In this document: piece after piece, positions 1-8,816 of the stretch | Position numbering within the stretch: position 1 is the first letter of the stretch | How the letters are laid out: every line of letters starts with the position of its first letter | Source of the DNA: Rhodanobacter sp. B05 | GTDB lineage: Bacteria > Pseudomonadota > Gammaproteobacteria > Xanthomonadales > Rhodanobacteraceae | DNA length: 64,000 nucleotides | Direction: 5' to 3' | NCBI RefSeq assembly: GCF_002001085.1 | Contig: NZ_MUNU01000019.1 | Coordinates: 310,001 to 374,000, forward strand | The notes under the pieces: generated by a model | The model's input: the letters and a program-made list of their open reading frames with translations, nothing else | Told to the model about the DNA's origin: nothing | The model's database searches: none | Program-made: the position numbers and the translations under genes

Positions 1-107
1 AAGACCCGGCCAAACGCGGTCCGGGCTTTGCGTTGGGCATGCTTGGCTGGATCGCCCTGCTGGTGATGGCCGGCGTCGGCGTGGTGCGCGCCATGAGCGT
101 GGGCTGA
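1..107 (+). CDS. C-terminal end of a membrane protein (partial)
   Basis: An open frame entering from the left edge (codons from base 3) ends at TGA 105-107. The visible 34 residues begin with a charged stretch (DPAKRGPG) and continue into one hydrophobic, probably membrane-spanning segment (LGMLGWIALLVMAGVGVV) followed by a short RAMSVG tail. The gene converges on the methyltransferase gene with only one base between the stops. Too little is visible to name a family. Confidence 0.55.
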   Translation, partial: DPAKRGPGFALGMLGWIALLVMAGVGVVRAMSVG

Positions 108-108
108 G

Positions 109-885
109 TCAGCCCAATGACCCGGGCGCCACGGCGCTCAACGCCCATACCCGATGTGGCACCGCGAGCGGTTCCTGCGGATGGCGACTGGCCAGCATCG
201 CGGCCAGTTCCGCATCGAAGCGTTTCACCTTCGCCTCGTCCAGCACCGCGCCGATCGCCGCACTGGCGCGGATGCGTCCGCGCCAGGCCTCGTGGCTGTA
301 CGGCACATCGAGGTCGAACGACCAGGTGCGCAACTCGGTGAAGCCCGCTTCGGCCACGTCCTTCAGCCAGGCCGGATACAACCCGCTGCCGCTGTGCAGC
401 GTCCACGCGGGATTGCAGGAGAGGATCAGGCGTTCGGTGTCCTGCACGATGTTGCCGTTCAACGGCAGCCAGTCGAAATGGGCAATCAGCAAACGCCCAC
501 CCGGACGCAGCCATCCACGCACCAGTGCGGCCGTGCGCGCGCGGTCGAACCAGTGCCAGCACTGCCCGGCGGTGATCAGATCGAACGAGGCCCGGGCAAA
601 GTCGGCATTCTCGACCCGCGCACGCACCTGCTTCACCTGCACGCCGGCGGCGCGATCCATCTCGGCAGCCTGCGCCAGCAGCGGTGCCGAGTGATCCAGT
701 CCGGTGACCTCGCAACCGCGCAGCGCCAAGCCGCGGGCGACCGTGCCGGTGCCGGTGCCCAGATCGAGTACGGACTGACCGGGTCGCACCGTACCATCGC
801 TGAAAAGGCGCTCGAAGAAGGCATCCGGAAATCCCGCACGATGGCGGGCGTAGTCGCTGGCAGTCTTGCCAAAGTCGATGGCCAT
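109..885 (-). CDS. Class I SAM-dependent methyltransferase
   Basis: A 258-residue cytosolic protein. The glycine-rich SAM-binding motif I is seen as VLDLGTGTGTVARGL near residues 35-50, followed by an acidic/histidine loop (TGLDHSAPLL) and a later QCWHWFD segment typical of methyltransferase type 11 proteins of the UbiE/trans-aconitate methyltransferase style. The start chosen is the ATG at 885 (MAIDFGKTASDY), because a GGGGGG ribosome-binding site lies just upstream. The frame stays open to 984, but that extension has no family character. The substrate cannot be told from sequence. Confidence 0.8.
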   Translation of the reverse strand: MAIDFGKTASDYARHRAGFPDAFFERLFSDGTVRPGQSVLDLGTGTGTVARGLALRGCEVTGLDHSAPLLAQAAEMDRAAGVQVKQVRARVENADFARASFDLITAGQCWHWFDRARTAALVRGWLRPGGRLLIAHFDWLPLNGNIVQDTERLILSCNPAWTLHSGSGLYPAWLKDVAEAGFTELRTWSFDLDVPYSHEAWRGRIRASAAIGAVLDEAKVKRFDAELAAMLASRHPQEPLAVPHRVWALSAVAPGSLG

Positions 886-1103
886 TGCATCCCCCCACGA
901 ACGAATCCGTGCCGGGATGGTAGCGCGAACGTGCGACCCTGCAACGCCGAAGGTGACCATGCCCGCTGCGGGCACGCCTGCCACGCCAGTGACGATCGAC
1001 CGATTGCACCCGATGGCGTCGACAGGCTAGCTTGCCGCATGCACGGAACGTCGGTGCGGATACGCGGTCACTGACGCGTCCTTGCCGCACGATCCGCTAC
1101 CCC

Positions 1104-1943
1104 ATGGATGTCCTGTCTATCGATACTCGCTCCACCCCGTTCGACACCCGACTGCCACCGGTTTTGCCGGCATTGGTGCGCGCACCCGGCGTGTGGACCG
1201 CCTTGGGCTGGATCACGCTCTATTTCGTGCTGCAACTGGCTGGCGGCACCCTGGCCGCCCTGGCATTGGCCATCGCCAGCGGCTCCCTTCACTCGTGGCA
1301 GGGCCTGCTGCATTTCGACGATGTCCTCGGCGCGATGCTGGAGCAGCCGGGCATGCAGTCGCTGCTGGCGATACTGACCCTCGCCGTCGCCGCCATCCCG
1401 ATCCTCCTGCTGACCCGGCGACGCTGGCCGCGCCTGTGGCCGGTCGGGCGTCCGCCAGGTTTCGGTTTCGCCGCCCCGGCCACCTCACGTTATCTCTTGC
1501 TGGCGGTCGTGGTCGGCGTGCTCGCCACGATGCTCGGTGGCTGGTTGACGGATTGGCTGGCACACGGCCAGACCGTCACGCAGAACATCGAGCAACTCGG
1601 CAAAAGCACGTCACTGGGCTGGCGCATCCCGCTGGCGCTGATGGCGGTGAGTCTGGGCCCGCTGGTGGAAGAACTCCTGTTTCGCGGCGTCTTGCTGTCG
1701 GCCCTGCTGCAACGCTGGGGAAGCGCCACGGCGATCCTGCTCAGTTCCCTGCTGTTCGCCCTGATGCACCTGCCGGGGCTGAACTGGCAGGTGTTTGCCG
1801 TACCGAACCTGCTGTTGCTAGCCCTGGCGCTGGCCTGGCTGCGCCTGCGCTCGGAATCGATCTGGCCCAGCGTGCTGGCCCATGGAACCTACAACCTGAT
1901 GGCCGTGGTCGCATGGTTCCTGGCCGCCCCCCTCGGCGGCTGA
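1104..1943 (+). CDS. CPBP family intramembrane glutamic endopeptidase
   Basis: A 279-residue polytopic membrane protein. It has about six to eight hydrophobic segments and the CPBP (Abi/Rce1-like) signature: EE-x3-R at residues 189-194 (VEELLFRGVLL) and a second motif with His222 (FALMHL). The family includes CAAX-type prenyl-protein proteases and bacteriocin-processing or immunity proteins; the substrate here is unknown. The frame is open from 1032, and ATG 1104 (MDVLSIDT) is chosen without a strong ribosome-binding site, so the start is uncertain. The gene ends 2 bp before the convergent maf stop. Confidence 0.82.
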   Translation: MDVLSIDTRSTPFDTRLPPVLPALVRAPGVWTALGWITLYFVLQLAGGTLAALALAIASGSLHSWQGLLHFDDVLGAMLEQPGMQSLLAILTLAVAAIPILLLTRRRWPRLWPVGRPPGFGFAAPATSRYLLLAVVVGVLATMLGGWLTDWLAHGQTVTQNIEQLGKSTSLGWRIPLALMAVSLGPLVEELLFRGVLLSALLQRWGSATAILLSSLLFALMHLPGLNWQVFAVPNLLLLALALAWLRLRSESIWPSVLAHGTYNLMAVVAWFLAAPLGG

Positions 1944-1945
1944 GA

Positions 1946-2524
1946 TCAACCGCCGCGGGCAGCGAACCCGCGCAGCAACCGCGCCGTCTCGAACAACGGC
2001 AGTCCCATCACGCCGGAATAGCTGCCCTGCAGATGCTCGATCAGTGCCGCACCGCGGCCCTGGATCGCATAAGCACCCGCCTTGCCGAACGGCTCGCCAG
2101 TGGCTACATAGGCGGTAATCGCTGCCTCGTCCAGCGCGCCGAAGCGCACCCGGGACACACAGACATCGCCCCGCTCGCAACCATTCGCCACCAGCCACAC
2201 CGCCGAGATCACCTCGTGCGTGCGTCCCGCCAGCCGACGCAGCATCGCCGCCGCATCCTCGGCATCGCGCGGCTTGCCGAACACCTCGCCGTCCAGCACC
2301 ACCTCGGTATCCGCACCCAGCACCAGGGCCTTGCCCAGGTCAGCGGCAGCCAGCGCCCGCAGCCCGGCCTGCGCCTTGTCGCGCGCCACCCGTTCGACAT
2401 AGGCCTGCGGCGTTTCATCGGGCGCACGCTGCTCCGGCACCTCCACATCGAGCACACGGAATGTCGCGCCGAGCTGGGCAAGCAACTCACGGCGACGTGG
2501 CGACTGCGAGGCCAGATGGAGCAT
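1946..2524 (-). CDS. maf: Maf family nucleoside triphosphate pyrophosphatase (dTTP/UTP type)
   Basis: A 192-residue cytosolic house-cleaning enzyme that hydrolyses non-canonical or dTTP/UTP nucleotides to monophosphates. The N-terminal Maf motif [12 protein letters not shown] (residues 3-14) and later blocks ([38 protein letters not shown]) are all present. The SPRR form resembles the YhdE (dTTP/UTP) branch more than the YceF branch. ATG 2524 has a GGGAAG ribosome-binding site. In related bacteria maf follows nadD-rsfS-rlmH; here it lies two genes beyond rlmH, separated by a kinase and an acetyltransferase. Confidence 0.93.
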   Translation of the reverse strand: MLHLASQSPRRRELLAQLGATFRVLDVEVPEQRAPDETPQAYVERVARDKAQAGLRALAAADLGKALVLGADTEVVLDGEVFGKPRDAEDAAAMLRRLAGRTHEVISAVWLVANGCERGDVCVSRVRFGALDEAAITAYVATGEPFGKAGAYAIQGRGAALIEHLQGSYSGVMGLPLFETARLLRGFAARGG

Positions 2525-2656
2525 GCACAAGCTTCCCGGGATCAGACGAAGTCCAAGGATAGCGGCGGCCCGTGGGATCTGGCGACTTGCTTCATGCTTG
2601 TGTCTGTTTGCGGCCAGAAACTGCCATTCCACGCAGCATTCCTTGCTCTCAGACTT

Positions 2657-3148
2657 TCAGCTGCGTTCGTGCCGCAAAATCATGAAGCTTTCTTCCGGGG
2701 TTGGCGCCACAAAGTAGCCAGACAGGAGATCGAAGGTGGCCTCGTCCTGTAACGGATCGCCTGGTTTAGCAAGCGCGCGCTCCTTGAGTTGGCGCTTGCA
2801 GACATCATCTGGGACGAGCAGAAGATGTAGCTCATGGGCGGCGCCCGACTGGTCGATCAGCTCACGGAACCAAACGCGCTGACTCACGGTATTGGCCGGG
2901 AAGTCGAGGACCACCGACATGCCTCGACGGAGCAGTGTACTAATGTGCCCGCGCAAGGCCTGCCGCACGCGACCCGCGCAGGACACGTAAGTTGCCAAAT
3001 CCACAACGTCCTTCGGATAAAGATCGCGCAGAAAACCGTCCTCAGACAACAGCACGGCGGAGTTGTCCTCGGCTATCGCTCTTGCGAGCGTGGACTTGCC
3101 CGCACCCATCTTCCCGCACATGAAGTAAAGGACCGCTGTGGTGGCCAT
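2657..3148 (-). CDS. P-loop AAA/kinase-type ATP-binding protein
   Basis: About 163 residues. A Walker A motif (CGKMGAGKSTLARAI) lies at the extreme N-terminus, and a DFPANTVSQRVWFRELI segment follows a VVLDF strand. This layout is typical of small zeta-toxin/gluconate-kinase-like P-loop phosphotransferases that cells annotate as 'AAA family ATPase'. ATG 3148 is preferred because GGAAGA then has a six-base spacing; ATG 3154 is an in-frame alternative two codons upstream. No antitoxin-like partner is adjacent, so a toxin role is not supported. The substrate is unknown. Confidence 0.7.
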   Translation of the reverse strand: MATTAVLYFMCGKMGAGKSTLARAIAEDNSAVLLSEDGFLRDLYPKDVVDLATYVSCAGRVRQALRGHISTLLRRGMSVVLDFPANTVSQRVWFRELIDQSGAAHELHLLLVPDDVCKRQLKERALAKPGDPLQDEATFDLLSGYFVAPTPEESFMILRHERS

Positions 3149-3316
3149 CGACATTCTTCCAAGAGGGTCCCCCGACTATACCGATTCGTTTCAGTCGCGT
3201 GCTCTCGGCATGGAGATTGGTTGGTTCGATGGCTGTCCTTCGTCAGCTCGCCTACCCGAAAGGAGCCGTTCGCGACCGGCAGCAACGGGTCGGTGACAGA
3301 CAGTCAATCACCAGCA

Positions 3317-3766
3317 CTACAGCACCAATCCATACTCGCAAAAGCCCTGATCGCGCCGCCACCCCAGGGACTCATAGAGCGTCTGAGCGGGCAGGTTGTC
3401 GAGCGCGGTGGACAACGACAAGCTGGCAGCGCCCAGGCCACGTGCGTGATCGGCAGCGGCGAGCAGCAGCGCCCTGGCCACGCCCTGTCGACGCGCCGAC
3501 GCGACGACGAACAGGTCGTTGAGCAGGAAAGTGCGCACGGCGCGCACCGAGGAGAACAGCGGATAGAGCTGGGTGAAGCCCAGACCGGTGCCGCTGTCGT
3601 CGAGGGCGAGCAGGATTTCCGATTCGTGTCGGCTCAGTCGCTCGGACAGGAAGTTGCGTGCACGGGTCGGATCGGTAGCCTGCCGGTAGAACTGGCGGTA
3701 GCCGTCGAACAACGGGACCAGGACATCAAGGTCGGGGAACTTGGCGGGGCGAATCTGGAGCGTCAT
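3317..3766 (-). CDS. GNAT family N-acetyltransferase
   Basis: A 149-residue acetyl-CoA-dependent transferase. The GNAT core is recognisable as FLLNDLFVVASARRQGVARALL (acetyl-CoA pyrophosphate loop RRQGVA, residues 92-97) and the C-terminal LYESLGWRRDQGF block. ATG 3766 (MTLQIRPAK) is the natural family start. A much longer open frame continues upstream only because of high GC. It lies between rlmH and the kinase gene on the same strand. The acceptor substrate is unknown. Confidence 0.85.
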   Translation of the reverse strand: MTLQIRPAKFPDLDVLVPLFDGYRQFYRQATDPTRARNFLSERLSRHESEILLALDDSGTGLGFTQLYPLFSSVRAVRTFLLNDLFVVASARRQGVARALLLAAADHARGLGAASLSLSTALDNLPAQTLYESLGWRRDQGFCEYGLVL

Positions 3767-3834
3767 GGCGTCACCGGGGAACGGGGCAAGGCAGAAGCAT
3801 AGATCGCCTTGCGACTCCCGTCGCCGTCCTGCCC

Positions 3835-4305
3835 TCAGGCGCGGTGGTAGGGATGCCCGGCGATGATCGTGGTGGCCCGATACAACTGTTCGGCGAGCAC
3901 CAGCCGCACCAGCATGTGCGGCAGGGTCAACGGCCCCAGCGACCAGTGCTGGTCGGCGCGCGCCAGCACTTCGGGCGCATGGCCGTCCGGGCCGCCGATC
4001 AGGAACGCCACGTCGCGGCCGGCCATGCGCCACTTCGCCAGCTGCCCGGCCAGGTCCTCGCTGGACCAAGGCTTGCCGCGGCCATCGAGTGCGATCACAT
4101 GACTGTCGTGCGGCAGGGCGGCGAGTATCGCCGCGCCTTCGTCCTGGATGGCCCTGGCATCGTCGCGACCCTTGCCGCGGTTGCCGGGTTTGAGCTCGAC
4201 CAGTTCCAGCGGCAGCTCGTGCGAGAGCCGCTTGCGGTATTCGGCAAAACCCTCGGCGACCCAGTCGGGCATGCGTTCGCCAACCGCAATCAGTCGCGCG
4301 CGCAT
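3835..4305 (-). CDS. rlmH: 23S rRNA (pseudouridine1915-N3)-methyltransferase RlmH
   Basis: 156 residues, the normal length for this SPOUT methyltransferase, which methylates pseudouridine 1915 in helix 69 of 23S rRNA on 70S ribosomes. The family landmarks are clear: HVIALDGRGKPWSSE, the SAM-binding knot FLIGGPDGH, and the C-terminal EQLYRATTIIAGHPYHRA with the conserved HPYHR end. It is transcribed in the same direction as rsfS, its usual partner, 182 bp downstream of it; that spacer contains a dispersed-repeat-like hairpin. Confidence 0.97.
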   Translation of the reverse strand: MRARLIAVGERMPDWVAEGFAEYRKRLSHELPLELVELKPGNRGKGRDDARAIQDEGAAILAALPHDSHVIALDGRGKPWSSEDLAGQLAKWRMAGRDVAFLIGGPDGHAPEVLARADQHWSLGPLTLPHMLVRLVLAEQLYRATTIIAGHPYHRA

Positions 4306-4348
4306 GAGCCCGCTTCAATAAAGAGAAACGCGCGCAGCGCCGCGTTCG

Positions 4349-4390
4349 CCTCCTCTCCCCTTTGGGGAGAGGATTGAGGTGAGGGGCCAC
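4349..4390. repeat. Short palindromic dispersed-repeat unit
   Basis: The rsfS-rlmH spacer contains the palindrome CCTCTCCCCTTTGGGGAGAGG followed by ATTGAGGTGAGGGGC. Read in the other direction it would encode HLNPLPKGER, a well known signature of a REP-like repeat family scattered between genes in many gamma- and betaproteobacteria. It could act as a terminator-like hairpin or stabilise the upstream rsfS message. Only one copy is seen in this window. Confidence 0.6.
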
Positions 4391-4487
4391 TCTTGCGCGG
4401 AACCCGCATCAAACCCGTCCTTCAATCAACCATCCGGCAAGCAGCCACCCTCCAGGCACCTTCACCGCAGGGTGATAGGGGATGACT

Positions 4488-4874
4488 TCAGCCGGCTTGC
4501 GCCGCATCGATTTCATGCCCGTGGTCACCGACCGTCCACAACCGCTCCAGGCCGTAGAACTCGCGAATCCGCGGCAGCATCACGTGAACGATCACATCGC
4601 CCAGATCCACCAGCACCCACTCGCCTTCCTGCTCGCCTTCCACGCCCAGCGGCATCACGCCGGCTTTCTTCGCGTACCTGGCGACTTCGTCGGCGAGGGA
4701 TTTGACGTGGCGTGCCGAGGTGCCGGAAGCGATCACCAGCAGGTCGGCGATGGAGGTCTTGCCGCGGACGTCGATTTCGCGAACGTCCTTGGCTTTCAGT
4801 TCTTCGAGTGCGTCGATGACGGACTTGCGCAGGGTGGCCGTGGTGACGGCCTTGTTCGTGCGGGCAGTGCTCAA
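4488..4874 (-). CDS. rsfS: Ribosomal silencing factor RsfS
   Basis: 128 residues. RsfS binds ribosomal protein uL14 and blocks joining of the subunits during starvation. Recognised by [35 protein letters not shown] split across residues 14-50, and by [17 protein letters not shown] near the end. The chosen start is TTG 4874 (MSTARTNKA), which has a GAGG box eight bases upstream; the frame is open to 4943, but those extra residues are not conserved. nadD, which normally precedes it, is about 12 kb away here. Confidence 0.93.
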   Translation of the reverse strand: MSTARTNKAVTTATLRKSVIDALEELKAKDVREIDVRGKTSIADLLVIASGTSARHVKSLADEVARYAKKAGVMPLGVEGEQEGEWVLVDLGDVIVHVMLPRIREFYGLERLWTVGDHGHEIDAAQAG

Positions 4875-4961
4875 GAGGATGGGCCTCGATGCGGGATTGC
4901 AGCGCAAAATGGCGCTGGCGCAGTATACCTTTCCGGCCGTCAAACGGCGTCCGGAACCTGC

Positions 4962-6044
4962 TCAGGACGCCAGCGTCCGTCTGGCCAGCCGATACTCGTG
5001 CATCAGACGCGCAACCAGTTCGGCGGCCGGCTGGGGTCGCACCAGGCCAGCGGCCTGCCCGCACCATTCGGACAGCAGATCGCCGCGCCCGGCCGCTGCT
5101 GCGGCCCTGCGCAGCGGCGCGGTGAGCGCGTTCAGCAGCGGATACGGCAGCCCTTGCGCCGGCTCCGGCATGGCTTCGACAAAGCGGTTGCGCAGGCCCC
5201 GCGCCGCGCGCCCGGAGAAGCTCCTGATGGTGGTGACCTGATGCTCCTCGGTCTGCAGCAGATCCTGTTTCCAAGCCGCCGCGGCCGAGCATTCGGGACA
5301 GGTGAGAAAGGCCGTGCCGAGCTGACTGGCTGCCGCGCCGAGGATTTCCGCCGCCAGCATGCCGCGGCCGTCCATGATGCTGCCGGCGGCGATCACCGGA
5401 ACATCCCTGGCGCCCGCCGACAACGCACGTACCGCGAGCGGAAGCAGCGCGAACAGGCCGATCATCGCGTCTTCGGGCTGGTGCAGGAAGGTGCCGCGAT
5501 GACCGCCAGCCTCAGCGCCCTGCACGCAGACGGCATCCGCGCCGGCCTCGGCCCAGGCGCGCGCTTCGGCCACCGTGGTCGCCGTTCCGATCAGGTAGAT
5601 GTCGCGTAGCTGCAGCTCGCGCAACTGCGCCGGGCTGATCACGCCAAATGCAAAGCTGGCCACCGCCGGCTGCGCCTCGCACAGGGCTGCAAACTGATCG
5701 GAGAACCGTGGCGCCCAGCGCGCCGGCACACTGGTGCGGACATCGAGGCCCTCGCTTGCCATGAGTGCGTCCAACTGCTCGCGCGCCTTCGCCACGGCCA
5801 CCATGTCGGCATCGAATTCATCCGGCAACACGAACAGACTGATCGCAAACGTCCGAGCGCCGAGCGCACGGATCTGCGCCGCCTGCTCGAGGATCGCCTG
5901 CGGCTCCAGGTAGCCGGCGCCGAGCGAACCCAGCCCGCCCGCATTCGACACGGCGGCTACCAGCGCCGGGGGTGTCGAGCCGGACATCGGCGCCTGGATC
6001 AGCGGATGCTCGATACCGAGACGGTTGGCAAATGGCGAGGTCAC
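4962..6044 (-). CDS. NAD(P)H-dependent flavin oxidoreductase / nitronate monooxygenase family
   Basis: 360 residues, an FMN TIM-barrel protein. It opens with PLIQAPMSGSTPPALVAAVS and AGGLGSLGAGY, continues with FALSLFV-like and GTATTVAEAR segments, and contains the EAGGHRGTF block whose histidine is the family's catalytic base. The late GTAFLTCPE and the C-terminal RNRFVEAM segment also fit. The start is GTG 6044, two bases after the stop of the DUF1345 gene, with GGGGAG upstream, so the two are probably translationally coupled. It may oxidise nitronates or act as an enoyl reductase-like enzyme; the substrate is not determined. Confidence 0.88.
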   Translation of the reverse strand: MTSPFANRLGIEHPLIQAPMSGSTPPALVAAVSNAGGLGSLGAGYLEPQAILEQAAQIRALGARTFAISLFVLPDEFDADMVAVAKAREQLDALMASEGLDVRTSVPARWAPRFSDQFAALCEAQPAVASFAFGVISPAQLRELQLRDIYLIGTATTVAEARAWAEAGADAVCVQGAEAGGHRGTFLHQPEDAMIGLFALLPLAVRALSAGARDVPVIAAGSIMDGRGMLAAEILGAAASQLGTAFLTCPECSAAAAWKQDLLQTEEHQVTTIRSFSGRAARGLRNRFVEAMPEPAQGLPYPLLNALTAPLRRAAAAAGRGDLLSEWCGQAAGLVRPQPAAELVARLMHEYRLARRTLAS

Positions 6045-6046
6045 CC

Positions 6047-6736
6047 CTAGCTCCCCTGCCCCGCCACGATGTTCACCGTGATCGCGATGATGAACACATT
6101 GAAGAAGAACGCGATCACGCTGTGCAGCAGCACCACGCGGCGCAGGTAGCGGCTGGTGATCTGCACGTCGGACACCTGGAAGCACATGCCGATGACGATC
6201 GCAAAATAGACGAAGTCCCAGTAATCCGGCTGTTCGGTGCCGGGAAAATCCAGCCCGGTGTGCTTGTCGCCGAAATCACCGTAGAAGCCGTGCGCGTAAT
6301 GGATCGCGAACATGGTGTTGAGGAACAGCCAACTCAGCACCACGCTGAGCGCCCCCACCGCCAGCGCCAGTACGCCACCGGCCTTGGCTGCATGCAGCTC
6401 ATTGCTCAACGCCACCAGCACCACCGTCGACAGCACGATGCCGCTCCACAGCACGCCCCAGCGCCCGGTGTCCTGCGCCTGCGCCTGGCTGCGCATGTGA
6501 CTCGTCGCAGCCTTGTTGAACAGCCGTGCCAGGATGCTCAGAAACACCACGGAAGCCAGATCGAACGCCAGCAGGATGGCGGTGGCCACGCGCAGCTTCA
6601 TTTGCACCAGCACGGCACTGGCCACCAGGAAAATGATCAGCGAAATGATCATCCGCGGCCGTGACTTTACATAGTGGAATGGCCGCCAGCGACGCTTTTT
6701 CGGCGACGTCGTCATGCCTGTTTCATCGCTGCTCAC
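6047..6736 (-). CDS. DUF1345 domain membrane protein
   Basis: 229 residues with about five membrane segments. The characteristic DUF1345 block LDFPGTEQPDYWDFVYF followed by AIVIGMCFQVSDVQITS is intact near residues 150-190. GTG 6736 is chosen because GGAGG lies six bases upstream; ATG 6748 and ATG 6715 are alternatives. The function of the family is unknown. It is the first gene of a two-gene unit with the flavin oxidoreductase. Confidence 0.85.
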   Translation of the reverse strand: MSSDETGMTTSPKKRRWRPFHYVKSRPRMIISLIIFLVASAVLVQMKLRVATAILLAFDLASVVFLSILARLFNKAATSHMRSQAQAQDTGRWGVLWSGIVLSTVVLVALSNELHAAKAGGVLALAVGALSVVLSWLFLNTMFAIHYAHGFYGDFGDKHTGLDFPGTEQPDYWDFVYFAIVIGMCFQVSDVQITSRYLRRVVLLHSVIAFFFNVFIIAITVNIVAGQGS

Positions 6737-6792
6737 GCAAGCCTCCATGGCGCAGCCATCGGCGCCGGCATGCGGCGATCATAACGGGAGTT

Positions 6793-7068
6793 TCAGGCGC
6801 ACAGCGCGCGATATTCCGGGTGCCGCCCGATCCACACCGCGGCATACGAGCAGGCCGGTACCACTTTCCAGCCTTCGCGGCGCGCTGCCTCGAACGCCGC
6901 CTGCACCAGTGCCGATGCGACGCCGCGCCCACCGACGGCAGGCGGTACGCCGGTGTGGGTGATCGTCATCACCGCAGCCGCCAGTGTGTAGTCGAGTTCG
7001 CATTCGACGCCGTCCACCTGCGTCTCGAAGCGATGGGTGGCGCGATCGTGCCGGATGGAAAACGACAT
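6793..7068 (-). CDS. Short GNAT (YjdJ-type) N-acetyltransferase
   Basis: 91 residues. The protein is a minimal acetyltransferase of the YjdJ/Gcn5-related group: [28 protein letters not shown] contains the acetyl-CoA loop (GGRGVA), and [18 protein letters not shown] is the conserved C-terminal signature of this subgroup. The start is ATG 7068 (MSFSIRHD). Homologues are small stand-alone proteins of unknown substrate. Confidence 0.85.
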   Translation of the reverse strand: MSFSIRHDRATHRFETQVDGVECELDYTLAAAVMTITHTGVPPAVGGRGVASALVQAAFEAARREGWKVVPACSYAAVWIGRHPEYRALCA

Positions 7069-7218
7069 GTGGGTTCCACATTGACAGAGAAACTCCAAGC
7101 ATACGGCGCGCATGGGGCAACCGCGTGTGAAGCCGGAGCGCCGATCCGTTCGCGCCAGCTGCATGAACCGTGCGGCATAGTGCGCGCTTGTCCGCCATCG
7201 CCAAACAGGAGCATTGCC

Positions 7219-7644
7219 ATGAAGAAATCCGCATCCGCCCACTGGTCCGGCGGCATCAAGGATGGCCAGGGCACGATCTCGACGGATACCAAGGTGCTGC
7301 GCGAAGCGCCGTACGGCTTCAAGTCACGTTTCGAGGACGGTCCCGGCACCAATCCGGAGGAACTGATTGCCGCTGCGCACGCTGCCTGTTACTCGATGGC
7401 GCTGTCGCTCGGGCTGGGCAACGTCGGACTCACTGCCGACAGCATCGACACCAAGGCAGTGGTGACGCTGGACAAGGATGGCGACGGCTTCTCCATCACC
7501 GCCGTGCAGCTCACCTGTGAGGCGAAGGTGCCCGGCGCCGACGCGGCGACGTTCGAGCAGATCGCGCAGGCGACCAAACTGGGCTGCCCGGTCTCCAAGG
7601 TGTTGAAAGCCGCGATCACACTGGACGCACGCCTGAAAAACTGA
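7219..7644 (+). CDS. OsmC family peroxiredoxin (osmotically inducible type)
   Basis: 141 residues. The N-terminal [16 protein letters not shown] followed by [18 protein letters not shown] is typical of OsmC, a thiol peroxidase that reduces organic hydroperoxides. The two redox cysteines are Cys57 (HAACYS) and Cys123 (KLGCPVSK). ATG 7219 has a CAGGAG ribosome-binding site. It converges on the DAHP synthase gene with one base between the stops. Confidence 0.92.
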   Translation: MKKSASAHWSGGIKDGQGTISTDTKVLREAPYGFKSRFEDGPGTNPEELIAAAHAACYSMALSLGLGNVGLTADSIDTKAVVTLDKDGDGFSITAVQLTCEAKVPGADAATFEQIAQATKLGCPVSKVLKAAITLDARLKN

Positions 7645-7645
7645 C

Positions 7646-8731
7646 TCAGGCGGCCACCTCCGCGCAAAGCAGGGACGCCGCGACGCAGCGGCGCTGGCGT
7701 ACCGCCTGCGCCAGCCGTTGCAGCACCTGCACCGAGCTGTCCCAGTCGATGCAGCCGTCGGTGATGCTCTGGCCGTAGCGCAGCGGCTGGCCCGGCTGCA
7801 GTTCCTGGCGCCCGCCGAGCAGGTGGCTTTCCACCATCACGCCGAGGATGCGTCGCTCGCCGGCGGCTATCCGCATGGCAAGGTCCTCGACCACCTTCGG
7901 CTGGTTCTCCGGGTTCTTGCCGCTGTTGGCGTGGCTGGCATCGATCATTACCCGGGGGCGCAGGCCGGCCTTGTCGATCGCCGCACAGGCGGCATCGACG
8001 CTGGCCGCATCGTAATTCGGCGCCTTGCCGCCACGCAGGATCACGTGGCAGTCGCCATTGCCGCTGGTGGTGGCGACGGCGACCTGGCCGCCCTTGGTCA
8101 CCGCCATGAAATGATGCGATTGCGACGCGGCCTGCACCGCGTCGACCGCGATCTTCACGTTGCCGTCGGTGCCGTTCTTGAAACCGACCGGGCACGACAG
8201 CCCCGAGGCCAGCTCGCGATGCACCTGGCTTTCGGTGGTGCGCGCACCGATCGCGCCCCAGGCCACCAGGTCCGCGATGTATTGCGGCGTGATCATGTCG
8301 AGGAATTCGCAGCCGGCCGGCACACCCAACGCATTGATGTCGCACAACAGGCCCCGCGCCAGCCGCAGGCCCTTGCCGATGTGGAAGCTGCCGTCCAGGT
8401 CGGGATCGTTGATCAGGCCTTTCCAGCCGACCGTGGTGCGTGGCTTCTCGAAATACACCCGCATCACGATCTCCAGCGCATCGCCCAGCTCACGGCGCAG
8501 CGGCGCCAGCCTCCCCGCATACTCCAGCGCCGCGCGCGTGTCGTGGATCGAGCACGGTCCGATCACCACCACCAGCCGGTCGTCGCGGCCGTTGATGATG
8601 GCGTGCAGCGATTGACGCGAGGCGTCCACCGTGGCGATCGCCGCCACCGTGGCCACGCAGTCGCGCATGACCTCGGCCGGCGTGCTGAGTGGGGTAATGA
8701 CGCTGATGCGCAGGTCGTCGGTGGCGTGCAT
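7646..8731 (-). CDS. aroG: 3-deoxy-7-phosphoheptulonate (DAHP) synthase, AroF/G/H type
   Basis: 361 residues, the usual length for class I DAHP synthases, which condense phosphoenolpyruvate and erythrose-4-phosphate at the entry of the shikimate pathway. Landmarks are VVIGPCSIHD (residues 55-64), MRVYFEKPRTTVGWKGLINDP (91-110), PVGFKNGTDG (181-190), DCHVILRGG (227-235) and DASHANSGKNP (264-274). It is preceded by an aromatic-rich leader peptide gene and a strong terminator hairpin, so expression is probably attenuated by charged Tyr/Phe/Trp tRNA. Which amino acid inhibits the enzyme cannot be told here. Confidence 0.95.
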   Translation of the reverse strand: MHATDDLRISVITPLSTPAEVMRDCVATVAAIATVDASRQSLHAIINGRDDRLVVVIGPCSIHDTRAALEYAGRLAPLRRELGDALEIVMRVYFEKPRTTVGWKGLINDPDLDGSFHIGKGLRLARGLLCDINALGVPAGCEFLDMITPQYIADLVAWGAIGARTTESQVHRELASGLSCPVGFKNGTDGNVKIAVDAVQAASQSHHFMAVTKGGQVAVATTSGNGDCHVILRGGKAPNYDAASVDAACAAIDKAGLRPRVMIDASHANSGKNPENQPKVVEDLAMRIAAGERRILGVMVESHLLGGRQELQPGQPLRYGQSITDGCIDWDSSVQVLQRLAQAVRQRRCVAASLLCAEVAA

Positions 8732-8767
8732 GGCGGCTGTCCTGATGGTTTTCGGATGGCGGCCAAC

Positions 8768-8792
8768 AAAAAACCGCCAGGGATGCTGGCGG
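8768..8792 (-). terminator. Intrinsic terminator (attenuator) of the aroG leader
   Basis: On the minus strand a CCGCCAG/CTGGCGG stem (8786-8792 and 8774-8780) with a five-base loop is followed directly by six T (8773-8768). It sits 24 bp after the leader-peptide stop and 36 bp before aroG, inside the presumed leader transcript, where it would end transcription unless disrupted. A GGCGGCGGCG stretch at 8844-8835, right after the aromatic codons, is complementary to the CCGCC arm and could form the antiterminator. Confidence 0.85.
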
Positions 8793-8816
8793 TTCGGTGT
8801 GATGGTGTCGATCAGT

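Noticed and set aside
2657-3148. Zeta-type toxin of a toxin-antitoxin pair
   Set aside because: No small antitoxin-like gene adjoins it; the neighbours are maf and an acetyltransferase.
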